Source: DMER01 sp003451645 (GTDB lineage: Bacteria > Pseudomonadota > Alphaproteobacteria > Micropepsales > Micropepsaceae). From it: a stretch of DNA of 58,949 nt. This document shows positions 1 to 9,172 of this stretch, piece after piece (position 1 is the first letter of the stretch; each line of letters starts with the position of its first letter). The notes under the pieces were generated by a model that was given only the letters and a program-made list of their open reading frames with translations, made no database searches and was not told the origin of the DNA. Location of the stretch: NCBI GenBank assembly GCA_031976175.1, contig DALYLR010000021.1:1-58949 (forward strand). Reading direction: 5' to 3'. The translations under genes and the position numbers were made by a program.

Positions 1-58
1 CGCACACTACTTCGCTAACTCAGGATATGGACAAACCTAAAAACATCACGCTCTAGCG

Positions 59-262
59 ATGGATATGATGACTCAGCCCGCCTCGATTCCTGGACTGCCG
101 CCGAAGGCTGTTCAAGCTCTCATCGAGGATGCCCATGGCATCCCGCTTATCAAGGCCTATCTCGCCATCCCGGATGAGAGTGTGCGCAAGAAACTGCGTC
201 GCCTCGCCGAGGAAATCGCACAGCCATTCCGGCGCGCCGACAAAGCGGCCGACCAGGAATAG
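59..262 (+). CDS. small hypothetical protein, 67 aa
   Basis: I do not recognise this short protein. It is predicted soluble, with no signal peptide or membrane segment, and has a charged C-terminal half containing the run VRKKLRRLAEEIAQPFRR, which looks helical and could bind nucleic acid. Such sequences resemble the tail of small helix-turn-helix regulators, but no full HTH is visible. No clear ribosome binding site precedes the ATG, although an in-frame second ATG follows closely. It is convergent with the lytic transglycosylase downstream, only 6 bp away. It could be the end of an operon that lies outside the window. Confidence 0.45.
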   Translation: MDMMTQPASIPGLPPKAVQALIEDAHGIPLIKAYLAIPDESVRKKLRRLAEEIAQPFRRADKAADQE

Positions 263-268
263 ACCGCG

Positions 269-1582
269 TCACTGTGCCTTGGTGCGCATAAGCGCTAGTA
301 AGCTCTGTGTTGGATAACCGTCCGGGATCAGATTATTCGAAGCCTGGAACGCGCGGATCGCCGCGCGCGTGCGCCGCCCGATGATGCCATCGGGCTCTCC
401 AATGCCAGGGTCCTTGCGGGCCAGCAGACGTTGTAATTCCTGCCGCTCGCTCAACGCCTGCAATGGCGGGTCGGCCTTGGGCCACGCTGCGATGAACTCG
501 CCGCGCCCTTCAATCCGGTTGGCCAATTGGCAGATCGCCAAGGCATAGCTTTGCGACTGATTATATTTGAGGACGGCGCGGAAGTTCTCATAGACCGCAA
601 AGGCTGGTCCCTTGTGTCCGGCCGGCACGAGGATTGCGGCCTGCGCGCTCGTCTCGACGCCAGCCGTGTCTAGGCTGCGGCCATCCATGCGCCGCACACC
701 GCGCGCGGTCCATGTGGTCACCGTCTGCGAGACATCAATGTCGGCTTGCGCATAGTCAAAGCCTTGGGGCAGGCGGACCTCGGTGAAGCAGGGGCGGCCC
801 TTTTGCCAGCCTTTCTTGTCGAGGTAATTGGCAGTGGAGGCGAAGACGTCTGGCAGCGAATCCCACAGATTGCGCCGGCCATCGCCGTCCGCATCCACGG
901 CATAGCCGAGGAACGTTGTGGGAATGAACTGTGTGTGGCCCATCGCGCCCGCCCAAGAACCCACGAGGCGCTGAGGCGGAATGTCCTTGGACTCCAAAAT
1001 ACGCAATGCGGCCAGCAATTGCTCGCGGCCAAAGGCGCGGCGGTTGCCCTGATAGGCCAAAGTGGCGAGCGCCTCAATGATGTTCTTGGAGCCCAGATTG
1101 GCGCCATAGCCCGATTCAAGGCCCCAAATGGCGGTCACGATGCTCGTCGGCACACCATAGGATTGTTCTGCTGCCCGCAAGGCTGCGGTGTTTTCGGCAT
1201 GTTTGGCTTTGCCGCGTGCTATGCGCTCGTCGGACACTGCGCGGTCGAGATAGTCCCAGACGGGCCTTGAGAATTCTGGCTGATTTTGATTTGCTTCGGC
1301 GACCCTGGGATTGTAGCTGACATTGGCAAAGGCCATGTCAAAGGTCGCGGCCGAGATCCCTTGGGCGAGGGCATAGCCACGGAAGGCACGCACCCAGTCG
1401 TTGAAGGCCAACCCTTGGCTGTCAGGTCCGTGGGTAGACGCCGCAGGTGCCCGTGCGGTTACTGCCGTCGTTGCGCATGCGCTCAAGGTGAGCGCTAGGC
1501 AGCCTAGGGCAGCCAATAGGGTCATGGGACTCCAGCGATCATGTCGGGGGAAGCTGGTGGTACTGGCGGCCTGATTACGCAT
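269..1582 (-). CDS. lytic murein transglycosylase (MltB-like) with peptidoglycan-binding domain, lipoprotein
   Basis: Cleaves the MurNAc-GlcNAc bond of peptidoglycan to give 1,6-anhydro ends during wall turnover. The 437-residue protein begins with a lipoprotein signal whose lipobox LSAC puts the modified Cys near residue 36, so it should be anchored on the periplasmic side of a membrane. The SLT/MltB domain contains IWGLESGYG (catalytic Glu near 156) and GAMGHTQFIPTTF. The C-terminal 60 residues are a PG_binding_1 domain (GIGEPDGIIGRRTRAAIRAF). An ATG 93 bases upstream also opens the frame, but the ATG at 1582 has AAGGA about 7 bases before it and starts a proper signal peptide. It is monocistronic as far as visible and divergent from rpmJ. 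Confidence 0.9.
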   Translation of the reverse strand: MRNQAASTTSFPRHDRWSPMTLLAALGCLALTLSACATTAVTARAPAASTHGPDSQGLAFNDWVRAFRGYALAQGISAATFDMAFANVSYNPRVAEANQNQPEFSRPVWDYLDRAVSDERIARGKAKHAENTAALRAAEQSYGVPTSIVTAIWGLESGYGANLGSKNIIEALATLAYQGNRRAFGREQLLAALRILESKDIPPQRLVGSWAGAMGHTQFIPTTFLGYAVDADGDGRRNLWDSLPDVFASTANYLDKKGWQKGRPCFTEVRLPQGFDYAQADIDVSQTVTTWTARGVRRMDGRSLDTAGVETSAQAAILVPAGHKGPAFAVYENFRAVLKYNQSQSYALAICQLANRIEGRGEFIAAWPKADPPLQALSERQELQRLLARKDPGIGEPDGIIGRRTRAAIRAFQASNNLIPDGYPTQSLLALMRTKAQ

Positions 1583-1694
1583 CGCTCGATCCTTACCCTG
1601 GCGCTTTGATGCCATTCTTGCAACGTTTCCAGGGCATCGCATGCTGATTGCCTGCATGGCAAGCCCACACGTCACTCAAACAGGCGTTAAAGCA

Positions 1695-1724
1695 TTGACA
1701 GCGAATGTGGCATGCGCCTATAAG
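1695..1724 (+). promoter_or_regulatory. sigma-70-type promoter of rpmJ
   Basis: A perfect TTGACA at 1695-1700 is followed after 18 bp by TATAAG at 1719-1724, so a transcript would start near 1731 and leave a leader of about 45 nt before the rpmJ start codon. This is the closest match to a housekeeping promoter that I found in the window and suits a highly expressed ribosomal protein gene. Confidence 0.65.
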
Positions 1725-1774
1725 CGCGGCTCTTTTTCGCAAAGCATCATTCCAGGCCCGAGGCGCGTCGTTCA

Positions 1775-1900
1775 ATGAAAGTCCGTAATTCTCTAAAATC
1801 CTTGAAGGCCCGGGATAAGAATTGCCGCGTGATCCGCCGCAAAGGCCGGGTCTATGTGATCAACAAGAAGAACCCCAAGTTCAAAGCCCGTCAGGGTTAA
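1775..1900 (+). CDS. rpmJ: 50S ribosomal protein L36, zinc-free form
   Basis: A 41-residue basic protein beginning MKVRNSLKSLKARDKNCRV and ending NPKFKARQG, the typical alphaproteobacterial L36. L36 sits in the large ribosomal subunit. The family exists with and without a zinc ribbon; only one of the zinc-binding cysteines is left here (Cys17), so this is the C-minus type that does not need zinc. A consensus promoter lies 50 bases upstream. It is too short for many gene callers but unmistakable in sequence. The convergent amine oxidase stop is 4 bp downstream. Confidence 0.95.
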   Translation: MKVRNSLKSLKARDKNCRVIRRKGRVYVINKKNPKFKARQG

Positions 1901-1904
1901 GTGA

Positions 1905-3263
1905 TCAGAGCTGCCGCGCTCTGAGGTGCGCCAAGATCTCGCGCGCCGCCCTTGTTCCTGACCACCAGGCCCCATCCAGCGATTGCGCGCGGCGCTCACC
2001 CAGGGCTTCACCGGCCAAAAACACGTCACTGGCAAATGGCTTGGCGAGATTGAGCCGCGCAGGCAGCGCGTTCACCTTGACCGCCGAGTAGGAGCCGCGA
2101 AAGCGCGCATCCCCTGCCCAGTTTGTGGCCGAGGCCCTGGTGACCGCCTTGAGCGCTGCCGAGCCCAACATGTCTGCTAAAGCAGCACGCGCCTCGGCGC
2201 TGGCGCCGCTTAACGGCATTGCCGCAAGTGTGCGAGCCCAACGGCCGCCTGCGTAATAGATCGCGACCGGCTGCCCATGGGGGCGCATATGGACATAGTA
2301 TGTTCGCTCGTCACGCAGCTTGGGAATGAGAAGCGTGTTGGCGGGGTAGGTGGCCGCCTTGTCAGGGGTTAGAGCAAGGGCGACCTTTTCCAAATTGCCC
2401 ATGGTCATGTTGGCCGCCGCATCCAAAACATCGACGGGCACGACGCCTTTCAGTCCAATCGTGCCGCTGGCAAGGACGGGGGCTGAGACGGTGATGAGCG
2501 CGGCGCGGGCGGTAACGGCCCCTTTGGACGTTGTGAGCGTCAGACTATCGCGGTTGCGCGTGATTTGGCTGACGGGTGCGCCCAAGCTGACAGGGATAGC
2601 CTCGCCTAGCCGCTGTACCAAGGTGCCGATCCCCTCGCCAACGGCAAAGTTGGTGCCGCCTTCAATGCCGGCCCAATCACGCACCGACACGTCCTCTGCA
2701 TCGAGGCCATAATCCAGCGGCATCAAATGGGCCGCGGCGGTTGCTGTCCAGGGATTGGCAAAGCCTACGCTCTGGACTGTCCAGGCCGCACTGGCATCGG
2801 CCTCGCCTTCGCGGCCCGCTGAGGTGAGCACCTCGTCAAGTTCCTCATAGGCACGCTCAAAAGCTTTCTGCGCAGTGGGCGAGGCGCGCTTGCCGTCCTG
2901 GTAGAGCCACTCGGCGGGACGGTACGGGGATAGGCCAAAGCCAAAGCGGCGCGCCACGGCCAGCAACGGATTCTCCTGCCCGCCCTCAAGGTAGGCCGCT
3001 CCCCGGTCCCAGGGCACGCCGATGCTGCTCACATCCGTATAGGCCCGTCCGCCGATGCGCGGCAAAGCCTCCAAGACCAAGACACTGCGACCGCCAGCGA
3101 TAAGGGCGTGGGCGGCGGCAAGCCCCGCAACACCGGCACCGACGATTGCAACGTCAGGATTGGCGGTCTGTTTGCCTGCGCCTCCCCGCGCGCTTGGGAT
3201 CAGGGGGGCGCCCAGCATCCCCGCCAGCCATTGTCTGCGGCTAACCTTTGGAGCCCTTTTCAT
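1905..3263 (-). CDS. flavin monoamine oxidase family protein, Tat-exported
   Basis: A 452-residue FAD-dependent amine oxidase. The N-terminus SRRQWLAGMLGAPL has a twin-arginine pair followed by a hydrophobic stretch, so export of the folded flavoprotein is likely. The dinucleotide-binding motif VGAGVAGLAAAHAL lies near residues 41-54 and is followed by VLVLEALPRIGGRAYT, the second FAD contact typical of the family. The C-terminal FLAGEALGERRAQSLDGAWWSG matches the conserved end motif where the flavin sits. Members oxidise polyamines, tryptamine-like amines or amino acids; the substrate cannot be told from sequence. It is divergent from the TPR gene at 3311 and has no visible operon partner. 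Confidence 0.88.
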   Translation of the reverse strand: MKRAPKVSRRQWLAGMLGAPLIPSARGGAGKQTANPDVAIVGAGVAGLAAAHALIAGGRSVLVLEALPRIGGRAYTDVSSIGVPWDRGAAYLEGGQENPLLAVARRFGFGLSPYRPAEWLYQDGKRASPTAQKAFERAYEELDEVLTSAGREGEADASAAWTVQSVGFANPWTATAAAHLMPLDYGLDAEDVSVRDWAGIEGGTNFAVGEGIGTLVQRLGEAIPVSLGAPVSQITRNRDSLTLTTSKGAVTARAALITVSAPVLASGTIGLKGVVPVDVLDAAANMTMGNLEKVALALTPDKAATYPANTLLIPKLRDERTYYVHMRPHGQPVAIYYAGGRWARTLAAMPLSGASAEARAALADMLGSAALKAVTRASATNWAGDARFRGSYSAVKVNALPARLNLAKPFASDVFLAGEALGERRAQSLDGAWWSGTRAAREILAHLRARQL

Positions 3264-3310
3264 GCGCGCGTGCTTTGCCCTTTTTCGATGCGGAGGCTAG
3301 ACTAAGAGGT

Positions 3311-3865
3311 ATGGACCGCATCACCAATCTTCTCGCAGCCCTTCTTGTCTTCTTTGGGACGGGCGTCAATCCCTGCACTGCCGATCAGGCCGATCCGCGG
3401 CTGGACCGCCTTTTTCAGCAGCTGCTTCAGGCTCGGCTAGAGCCGGAGATCGTTTCATTGAAGGCTCAAGTCAATAGCATCTGGGCGCAGTCCGGATCGG
3501 ACTCGGTCAATCTCCTGATGCACCGCGCTCAGGAGGCCGCGCGGGGGCAGCAGCTGGAGGCTGCCCGCCGCCTCCTGGATGTCGTCATCGAGGTCGCACC
3601 GCGGTTTGCGCAAGCCCATTTCGAGCGCGGCATGATCTATGCCGCACAGGGCGACGATGATGAGGCGCTCGCAGATTTCCGGGAGTGTTTGCGCCTGGAA
3701 GGCCGCCACTTCGATGCACTCACGCTAATCGGTCAGTACTATGAGCGGCAGAAGAATTTTCCTGAGGCGCTGATTGTCTATCGCAGGCTCTTGCAGCTCA
3801 TCCCGCTAGAAGAAGGATTGCGCGGCCGCATCGAAATCCTGCGCGAGATACCAGCGCCAATTTAG
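3311..3865 (+). CDS. secreted tetratricopeptide repeat protein
   Basis: A 184-residue protein with an N-terminal signal peptide (hydrophobic LLAALLVFFGTGV), then an acidic and amphipathic region and two to three TPR units from about residue 85 (ARRLLDVVIEVAPRFAQAH, FERGMIYAAQGDDDEALADF, EALIVYRRLLQLIP). TPRs bind other proteins, so a periplasmic scaffold role is likely but not specified. An upstream in-frame TTG could extend it, but the ATG at 3311 starts the signal peptide. The last four bases overlap the end of the convergent pyruvate kinase gene. Confidence 0.8.
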   Translation: MDRITNLLAALLVFFGTGVNPCTADQADPRLDRLFQQLLQARLEPEIVSLKAQVNSIWAQSGSDSVNLLMHRAQEAARGQQLEAARRLLDVVIEVAPRFAQAHFERGMIYAAQGDDDEALADFRECLRLEGRHFDALTLIGQYYERQKNFPEALIVYRRLLQLIPLEEGLRGRIEILREIPAPI

Positions 3866-5301
3866 CCCAGGGTCGCCGGCGGCGCTTTGCCCACAAAGGC
3901 CACGCGCAACAGGTTTGTGGCGCCCGGGGTGCCCAAGGGCACGCCAGCGCTCACCACAATGCGCTGACCTGGCTGGGCAAAGCCCTCCCGGAAGGCAAAA
4001 CGGCAGGCGCGGTCGGTCATGTCCTCAAAATCATGCGCGTCTTCGGTCACAACGCAATGGAGGCCCCACGCGATCGCCAATTTGCGGCCGGTTGCTTGGG
4101 AGGGGGTGAGTGCAATGATGGGCATGCCTGGGCGCTCGCGCGCTGCCCGCAAGGCGGTCGACCCTGAGGCTGTCCAGGTCACGATACACGCCGCGCGAAT
4201 AGTGTGCGCCACCTCCCGGCAGGCATGCATAATGGCATCGGGTGTCGTGGCCTCAGGCTCGATGCGCTGCGCGTCAATGATTGAGCGGTAGTAGGTATCG
4301 CGCTCCACCGATTGCGCTATGCGGTCCATGGTCGCCACGGCTTCCAACGGGAATTGCCCGCTCGCACTTTCGGCCGACAGCATCACCGCATCCGCACCCT
4401 CATAGATGGCTGTGGCGACGTCGGAGACCTCGGCGCGGGTAGGCATGGGGCTGGTGATCATGGACTCCAGCATTTGCGTGGCGACCACGACAGGCTTGCC
4501 TGCCTTGCGCGCCGCGCGCGTGATTTGCTTTTGCCGGGTGGGCACTTGCTCGACCGGCAATTCGACGCCGAGGTCACCGCGCGCCACCATCAGGGCGTCG
4601 GACAGCTCTATAATGCGGTCAAGCTGGTCCAAGGCTTGCGGCTTTTCGATCTTGGACAGGATGCCAGCCCTGCCGCCAACAATCTTGCGGGTCTCGGCCA
4701 CATCCTCCGGGCGCTGAACAAAGGACAGCGCGATCCAGTCTGCGCCAGCCTCGAGGGCCGCATCGAGATCGGCCCTATCCTTGGCCGACAAAGCCGCAAT
4801 GGGCAGCAATGCGTCAGGGACATTGACGCCCTTGCGGCCGGAAATGCGGCCGCCGAACTCGATCCGTGTCTCAGCCCAGCCCTCCCCCGCATCCTCGACC
4901 TTCAGTCGCAATTTGCCGTCATCCAACAGCAGGCGATGTCCGGGACGCAGGACACTGAGGATTTCCCGGTGCGGCAGAGGCAGACGGCTCTGTGTGCCTG
5001 GCGTTGGATCGAGGTCGAGCCGGATCCGGCCACCCGTTTCCAGCATCACAGCGCCATCTGTCATTTCGCCAAGTCTGAGTTTCGGGCCCTGCAAATCGGC
5101 GAGGATACCCACTGGGCGCTCCAGATCGCGCTCCACGGTGCGGATCATGCGCACAAATTCGCGCAGCCGGTCGTGGTTGGTATGGCTCATGTTGATCCGG
5201 AACACGTCCGCACCTGTCTCAAACAAGGTGCGGATCATTTCGGGCGTTGAGGATGCGGGTCCAAGCGTTGCGACGATTTTGACATTTCTACGCCGGCGCA
5301 T
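3862..5301 (-). CDS. pyk: pyruvate kinase
   Basis: Transfers phosphate from phosphoenolpyruvate to ADP, the last step of glycolysis. The 479-residue protein has the family hallmarks: KIVATLGPASSTPEMI at the N-terminus, FRINMSH, the catalytic Lys region SKIEKPQALD, the metal and substrate loop MVARGDLGVELP, and AVMLSAESASGQFP. The C-terminal allosteric domain is complete. The start at 5301 was chosen because GGGGAGG lies about 7 bases upstream and homology begins there; the frame stays open 192 bases further upstream. It follows the DUF1036 gene by 34 bp, a neighbour pair that I recall from many alphaproteobacteria. Confidence 0.96.
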   Translation of the reverse strand: MRRRRNVKIVATLGPASSTPEMIRTLFETGADVFRINMSHTNHDRLREFVRMIRTVERDLERPVGILADLQGPKLRLGEMTDGAVMLETGGRIRLDLDPTPGTQSRLPLPHREILSVLRPGHRLLLDDGKLRLKVEDAGEGWAETRIEFGGRISGRKGVNVPDALLPIAALSAKDRADLDAALEAGADWIALSFVQRPEDVAETRKIVGGRAGILSKIEKPQALDQLDRIIELSDALMVARGDLGVELPVEQVPTRQKQITRAARKAGKPVVVATQMLESMITSPMPTRAEVSDVATAIYEGADAVMLSAESASGQFPLEAVATMDRIAQSVERDTYYRSIIDAQRIEPEATTPDAIMHACREVAHTIRAACIVTWTASGSTALRAARERPGMPIIALTPSQATGRKLAIAWGLHCVVTEDAHDFEDMTDRACRFAFREGFAQPGQRIVVSAGVPLGTPGATNLLRVAFVGKAPPATLG

Positions 5302-5335
5302 CGTGCCTCCCCTTTGGTTCTGAAACAGAATCGGC

Positions 5336-5755
5336 TCAGTCAGAAAGATTAGTGGTCCAGCTTTCCTTCTCGCCCGTGTCAATCTCGAAAAAGCCTGCGC
5401 GCTTGTAGCCGCGCGCTTCGCAATCCGTGCGGCCATTGATCGCAAAGTTCTTTGTGCTGACGCAAAAGCCGCGATTGCCGTCCCAGCCGCCATCCACGTT
5501 CAGGTGGACGCCGTGCAAATAATAATAACGCGACCCCAGCGTGCCCTTGATCAATACCGCGCATTGTTTGGGCGCGGCATAGAACCAGCCCCGGCTTGAC
5601 CAGTCCTTGCCATCAAAGGTACCGACCGCCAGGGCCACCATGTTGCGGGTCTTGTTGCATACGCGCAGTTCGGCCCGCGCTGCTGATGCGCATAAGACTG
5701 TCAAAAGGGCAACGGCAATGGCCAGGCGCATCTGAGTTTCAAATCCACGATTCAT
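5336..5755 (-). CDS. DUF1036 family secreted protein
   Basis: A 139-residue protein with a signal peptide (MRLAIAVALLTVLCASAARA) and a DUF1036 domain with conserved features LRVCNKTRNMVALAVGTFDG, SRGWFYAAPKQCAVLIKG, YYYLHGVHL and RGFCVSTKNFAI. The four or more cysteines may form disulfides in the periplasm. The function of DUF1036 is not known. It sits just upstream of pyk on the same strand and probably shares a transcript with it. The ATG at 5755 or that at 5731 (better signal peptide) could be the start; neither has a clear ribosome binding site. Confidence 0.85.
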   Translation of the reverse strand: MNRGFETQMRLAIAVALLTVLCASAARAELRVCNKTRNMVALAVGTFDGKDWSSRGWFYAAPKQCAVLIKGTLGSRYYYLHGVHLNVDGGWDGNRGFCVSTKNFAINGRTDCEARGYKRAGFFEIDTGEKESWTTNLSD

Positions 5756-5865
5756 TTGCGGCGCATTTTAGGCCCTAGTTTCGGGGATTTTGCCAAGGGG
5801 CGAATTGACCCCCGGCTTTGCGGGCGCTTAAGTGTTGCTCTCAAGCCCTTTCTTTCCGCTGTGGT

Positions 5866-6930
5866 ATGACCAGCAATCCCTTCTTAACCTTTCAGGCCAG
5901 CCTGCCCCCGCGCCTGGTATTTCTTTGCGATCATGCTGGGCGCGAAGTGCCTGAAGGCTATGGCACTCTGGGCCTGCCGCGTGGGGCTTTTGACCGCCAC
6001 ATCGCCTATGACATTGGGGCTGCGGCGCTGACCCGCGCCCTGGCAGAGCGCCTCGAGGCACCAGCTTTTTTGGGCCGGTACTCGCGGCTGTTTATTGACC
6101 TCAACCGCGGCGCCGACGACCCGACACTGGTGATGAAGCTGTCCGACGGGCAGATCATCCCCGGCAATGCCCATGCTGACAGTGAGGAGGTCTCTCGCCG
6201 GATTGCTTTCGCCCATGCGCCTTATCACGCCAGAATCTCCAAATGTTTGGAGGACGCGGAAGCCCAAGGGATCAAGCCCATCATCCTGTCCATCCACAGT
6301 TTCACGCCCACCTGGCGTGGGCAGCCCCGGCCTTGGGATTTTGCGATCCTCTCCGCGCGGCGCGATCGCAGGCTTGCGGACCCTATGCTGGCGGCGTTGC
6401 GGGCGATTGAGGGGCTGACCATTGGCGACAACCAGCCCTATTCGGGGGAGCTTGAGAATGATACGCTCTCCGTGCACGGACTGGCGATGGGCCTGCCCCA
6501 CGCACTGATCGAGGTGCGGCAGGATCTGATCGATACGAATGCGGGTGTCGAAGCTGCCTGCAATCTGTTGGTTCCCGTGATCATGCAGGCGATTGCAAAC
6601 CTCTACCCTAACCTTGCGGGAGTGCAGCTCATGGATGACAGGCATCGCGAACAGGCTGAAGCCGCGGCATTCCGGCGCTTGGTCGCGCATTTGCGGGCGC
6701 GCAGCGATGTTCAGAACATCGACCTCATGACGCTCGCCGGGTTTTGCCGGAATTGCCTGGGCGATTGGTATGCGGAGGCCGCGACCGCGTCAGGCCATAC
6801 GATGGACAAGGCCGCGGGCCGCGAGCACGTCTATGGAATGCCTTACGCCGAATGGAAGGCCAAGCATCAGGCCGAAGCGACGCCTGAGCAACTCGCAGCG
6901 TTTGCTCAGGCGCAGAAGGCCGGCCATTGA
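5866..6930 (+). CDS. N-formylglutamate amidohydrolase fused to DUF1244
   Basis: Residues 1 to about 250 form an N-formylglutamate amidohydrolase-like domain (LVFLCDHAGREVPEGYGTLG, HIAYDIGAAALT, SRLFIDLNR, LSIHSFTP, EVRQDLI), zinc enzymes that release formate from N-formyl amino acids, as in histidine breakdown. Residues 256-354 form a DUF1244 domain (DVQNIDLMTLAGFCRNCL, ADWY-like motif, VYGMPYAEWKAKHQ) with a CxxC pair. I recall DUF1244 as usually a separate small gene next to the amidohydrolase, so a single reading frame is unusual. The ATG at 6631 (residue 256) has GGGAG 9 bases upstream, so the second domain may also be made on its own. Start at 5866 chosen by homology. Confidence 0.88.
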   Translation: MTSNPFLTFQASLPPRLVFLCDHAGREVPEGYGTLGLPRGAFDRHIAYDIGAAALTRALAERLEAPAFLGRYSRLFIDLNRGADDPTLVMKLSDGQIIPGNAHADSEEVSRRIAFAHAPYHARISKCLEDAEAQGIKPIILSIHSFTPTWRGQPRPWDFAILSARRDRRLADPMLAALRAIEGLTIGDNQPYSGELENDTLSVHGLAMGLPHALIEVRQDLIDTNAGVEAACNLLVPVIMQAIANLYPNLAGVQLMDDRHREQAEAAAFRRLVAHLRARSDVQNIDLMTLAGFCRNCLGDWYAEAATASGHTMDKAAGREHVYGMPYAEWKAKHQAEATPEQLAAFAQAQKAGH

Positions 6931-6945
6931 GGCCCAAGCCTCGCC

Positions 6946-9069
6946 TCAGTTCCCGTCCATTTCCTTGAGCAGATGGCCTGCACCGTCAACCTTGTCCATG
7001 ACCCAGCGCATGTAGCGTGCATCGACGTGGATCGTACGGTTGATGGTCTCATCAAACCACCAGTCGCCAATTACGCCCTCAATCGTGCCATCGAACGCAA
7101 GGCCCACAAGCTCGCCCTTGGCATTGACAGTCGCCGAGCCTGAATTGCCGTTTGTGATGTCAACGGTCGACAGGAAGTTGACCGGCAAGGTCTTGAGCGC
7201 CTTGGAGGCATAGGTGCCATAGTCACGCGCACGGATCAGGTCCAACTGGCGGGCAGGCGATTCAAAGGGTTCTTGCCCTGTGAACTTTTCCAGGATGCCC
7301 TCGGCTGTCGTGAACGGCGCCACCATCATGCCATCGCGCGCACGGCCCTTCACCTGTCCAAAGGTCAGGCGCAATGTGCCATTCGCATCGGGATAAGCTA
7401 CCTTGCCTTGGCTCGCCAGATACTCGCGATAGGCTGCGATATAGGCGCTGCGGGCCGCTTGCGCGCGGCCATCGCGGTCCTTGTCTGCGGCGTCGAGGTT
7501 CATGTCATGGGCATAGCTTGCGACGGCCAGCTTGATGACAGTGTCGTCGCTTGCTTCGAAATCTTTGGCTGTCTTGCCCATCCAGGCGAGACGTGCCTCT
7601 GCAGTGCCAAGTTTGGTGCCCGCATAGAGCTTGTCGAGGCCCATCTTTTTCAGCGCCTCATCAAAGCCCGCATTGCGGTCCGCTGCCCCCAAGCCCTGAT
7701 ATTCTGCGAGCGCAGCCTCGAACAATTTGCGGTCGATCTTGGCGTCGAAACGCCGGTCGATCTGAACCATCCGCTCACGGACAAAACGCTCATCGCGGTC
7801 CTGAAATCCAGGTTCGCGGTCCGCATCGGGCTTCTCCCGCTCCTTGGACCAGCGGTAAAGGGCGCGCGCGGCGCTGAAAAGCTGATTGCGGTTAATCAGG
7901 CCATAGGTCTGCCCCACCATGCGCGCAGCCGCTGCCTCCGCCGCAATCGCATCGAGGCTGGCGATAACGGGCGCAAGCCTTGCCTGACGCTCGCCGGTTT
8001 GGGCCCAGGCGCGGAAGGCATTCTCTTGCGTGGTCTTTTTGGCCAGCAGGCCGATCGCCTCGGCCCCTGTCATCTGGCCGGACAGCTTCTTTTTGAAGTT
8101 GTCCGCGCCGCGCAGCGCGTTGGCGTATTTGATCACCGCCTCCTGATTGCCACGCGTGGCCGCGATAATCTGGTCGGAATATGCCGACAGCAGCGATTGC
8201 TGACGGGGATAGAACTCCGAGTAAAAATGTTTGGTCTCGGCCGTCGTGCGATAGCGCTCGGTCGTGCCAGGGAAGCCCGCGACCATCACAAAGTCACCCG
8301 CCTTCAGATCATCCTTGGCCAGTTTGAGCCAAGCCTTGGGCCGGTAGGGCACATTCTTGACGTCGTAAGGGGCGGAGCTGCCATCCGCTGCAACATAGGC
8401 GCGGTAAAAGCCGAAGTCACCCGTGTGGCGCGGCCATTGCCAGTTGTCGACCTCGCCGCCGAAATTGCCGATCGCGCCAGCGGGCGCGTAGACCAGGCGG
8501 ACATCCTTGATCTCGAGCTGCTGCTGCAAGTAATAGGCCGAACCACCAAAATAGCTACGCACTGCGCAACGCCGGTTGGGCTGCTTTTCGCACGCAGCGA
8601 CCAGCGCCTTGTCATTCGCGGTCAGTTTGTCAGCTCGCGCCTTGCCGGTTAGAGCCACCACGCCCTCATTCATCTGCGCCGTCACATCGCGCAATTCCTC
8701 GATCACAAAGACGCGGGTGCCTGGCGCTGCTGGCAGTTCGTCGCCCAAGGTCTTGGCGACAAAGCCGTCCCGCAGCAAATTGCGCTCAGGCTTGGAGTTG
8801 TACTGAATTGATCCGTAGACGCAGTGATGGTTGGAGGCCACCAGCCCTTGCGGACTGACGAAGGAGGCGGAGCAGCCGCCGATCGAGGCGATCGCGCTCA
8901 TCGGCGCAGTTTGCAGGTTGGCGAGGGTGGCAGGGTCCAGTTTCAGGCCCTCCTTGCGCATCGCCTCTGCGATCTCTGGCGCCTGACCGGGCATCCACAT
9001 GCCCTCTACAGCCTGCGCGCCCGGCACGGCGCACAACAGCGCCAGCGCAATCCCAACCTTGCGAACCAT
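6946..9069 (-). CDS. S46 family dipeptidyl-peptidase (DPP7/DPP11 type)
   Basis: A 707-residue exported serine peptidase that removes dipeptides from peptide N-termini in the periplasm. After a signal peptide (VGIALALLCAVPGAQA) the chymotrypsin-like triad is visible: His in VASNHHCVYG near residue 81, Asp in GEVDNWQWPRHTGDFGFYRA, and Ser in ITNGNSGSATVNAKGELVGL. The residue after FD in LAFDGTIE is Gly; in this family Gly at this site marks DPP7-like preference for hydrophobic residues while Arg marks acidic specificity (DPP11), so DPP7-like is my inference. A TTG 24 bases upstream is in frame, but the ATG at 9069 opens the signal peptide. Confidence 0.92.
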   Translation of the reverse strand: MVRKVGIALALLCAVPGAQAVEGMWMPGQAPEIAEAMRKEGLKLDPATLANLQTAPMSAIASIGGCSASFVSPQGLVASNHHCVYGSIQYNSKPERNLLRDGFVAKTLGDELPAAPGTRVFVIEELRDVTAQMNEGVVALTGKARADKLTANDKALVAACEKQPNRRCAVRSYFGGSAYYLQQQLEIKDVRLVYAPAGAIGNFGGEVDNWQWPRHTGDFGFYRAYVAADGSSAPYDVKNVPYRPKAWLKLAKDDLKAGDFVMVAGFPGTTERYRTTAETKHFYSEFYPRQQSLLSAYSDQIIAATRGNQEAVIKYANALRGADNFKKKLSGQMTGAEAIGLLAKKTTQENAFRAWAQTGERQARLAPVIASLDAIAAEAAAARMVGQTYGLINRNQLFSAARALYRWSKEREKPDADREPGFQDRDERFVRERMVQIDRRFDAKIDRKLFEAALAEYQGLGAADRNAGFDEALKKMGLDKLYAGTKLGTAEARLAWMGKTAKDFEASDDTVIKLAVASYAHDMNLDAADKDRDGRAQAARSAYIAAYREYLASQGKVAYPDANGTLRLTFGQVKGRARDGMMVAPFTTAEGILEKFTGQEPFESPARQLDLIRARDYGTYASKALKTLPVNFLSTVDITNGNSGSATVNAKGELVGLAFDGTIEGVIGDWWFDETINRTIHVDARYMRWVMDKVDGAGHLLKEMDGN

Positions 9070-9172
9070 GATTAACGCCCCATTCCCACCCAACTGAAGC
9101 TGAATTGGTAGCTCATGACGCCCGCAGATGCAAATTGGGCAGATATTTCAACCGGGCTTGAAGCGCCGAAAC

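Noticed and set aside
7273..8652. Plus-strand open frame of 459 codons opposite the S46 peptidase
   Set aside because: Antisense shadow; the S46 catalytic motifs lie on the other strand.
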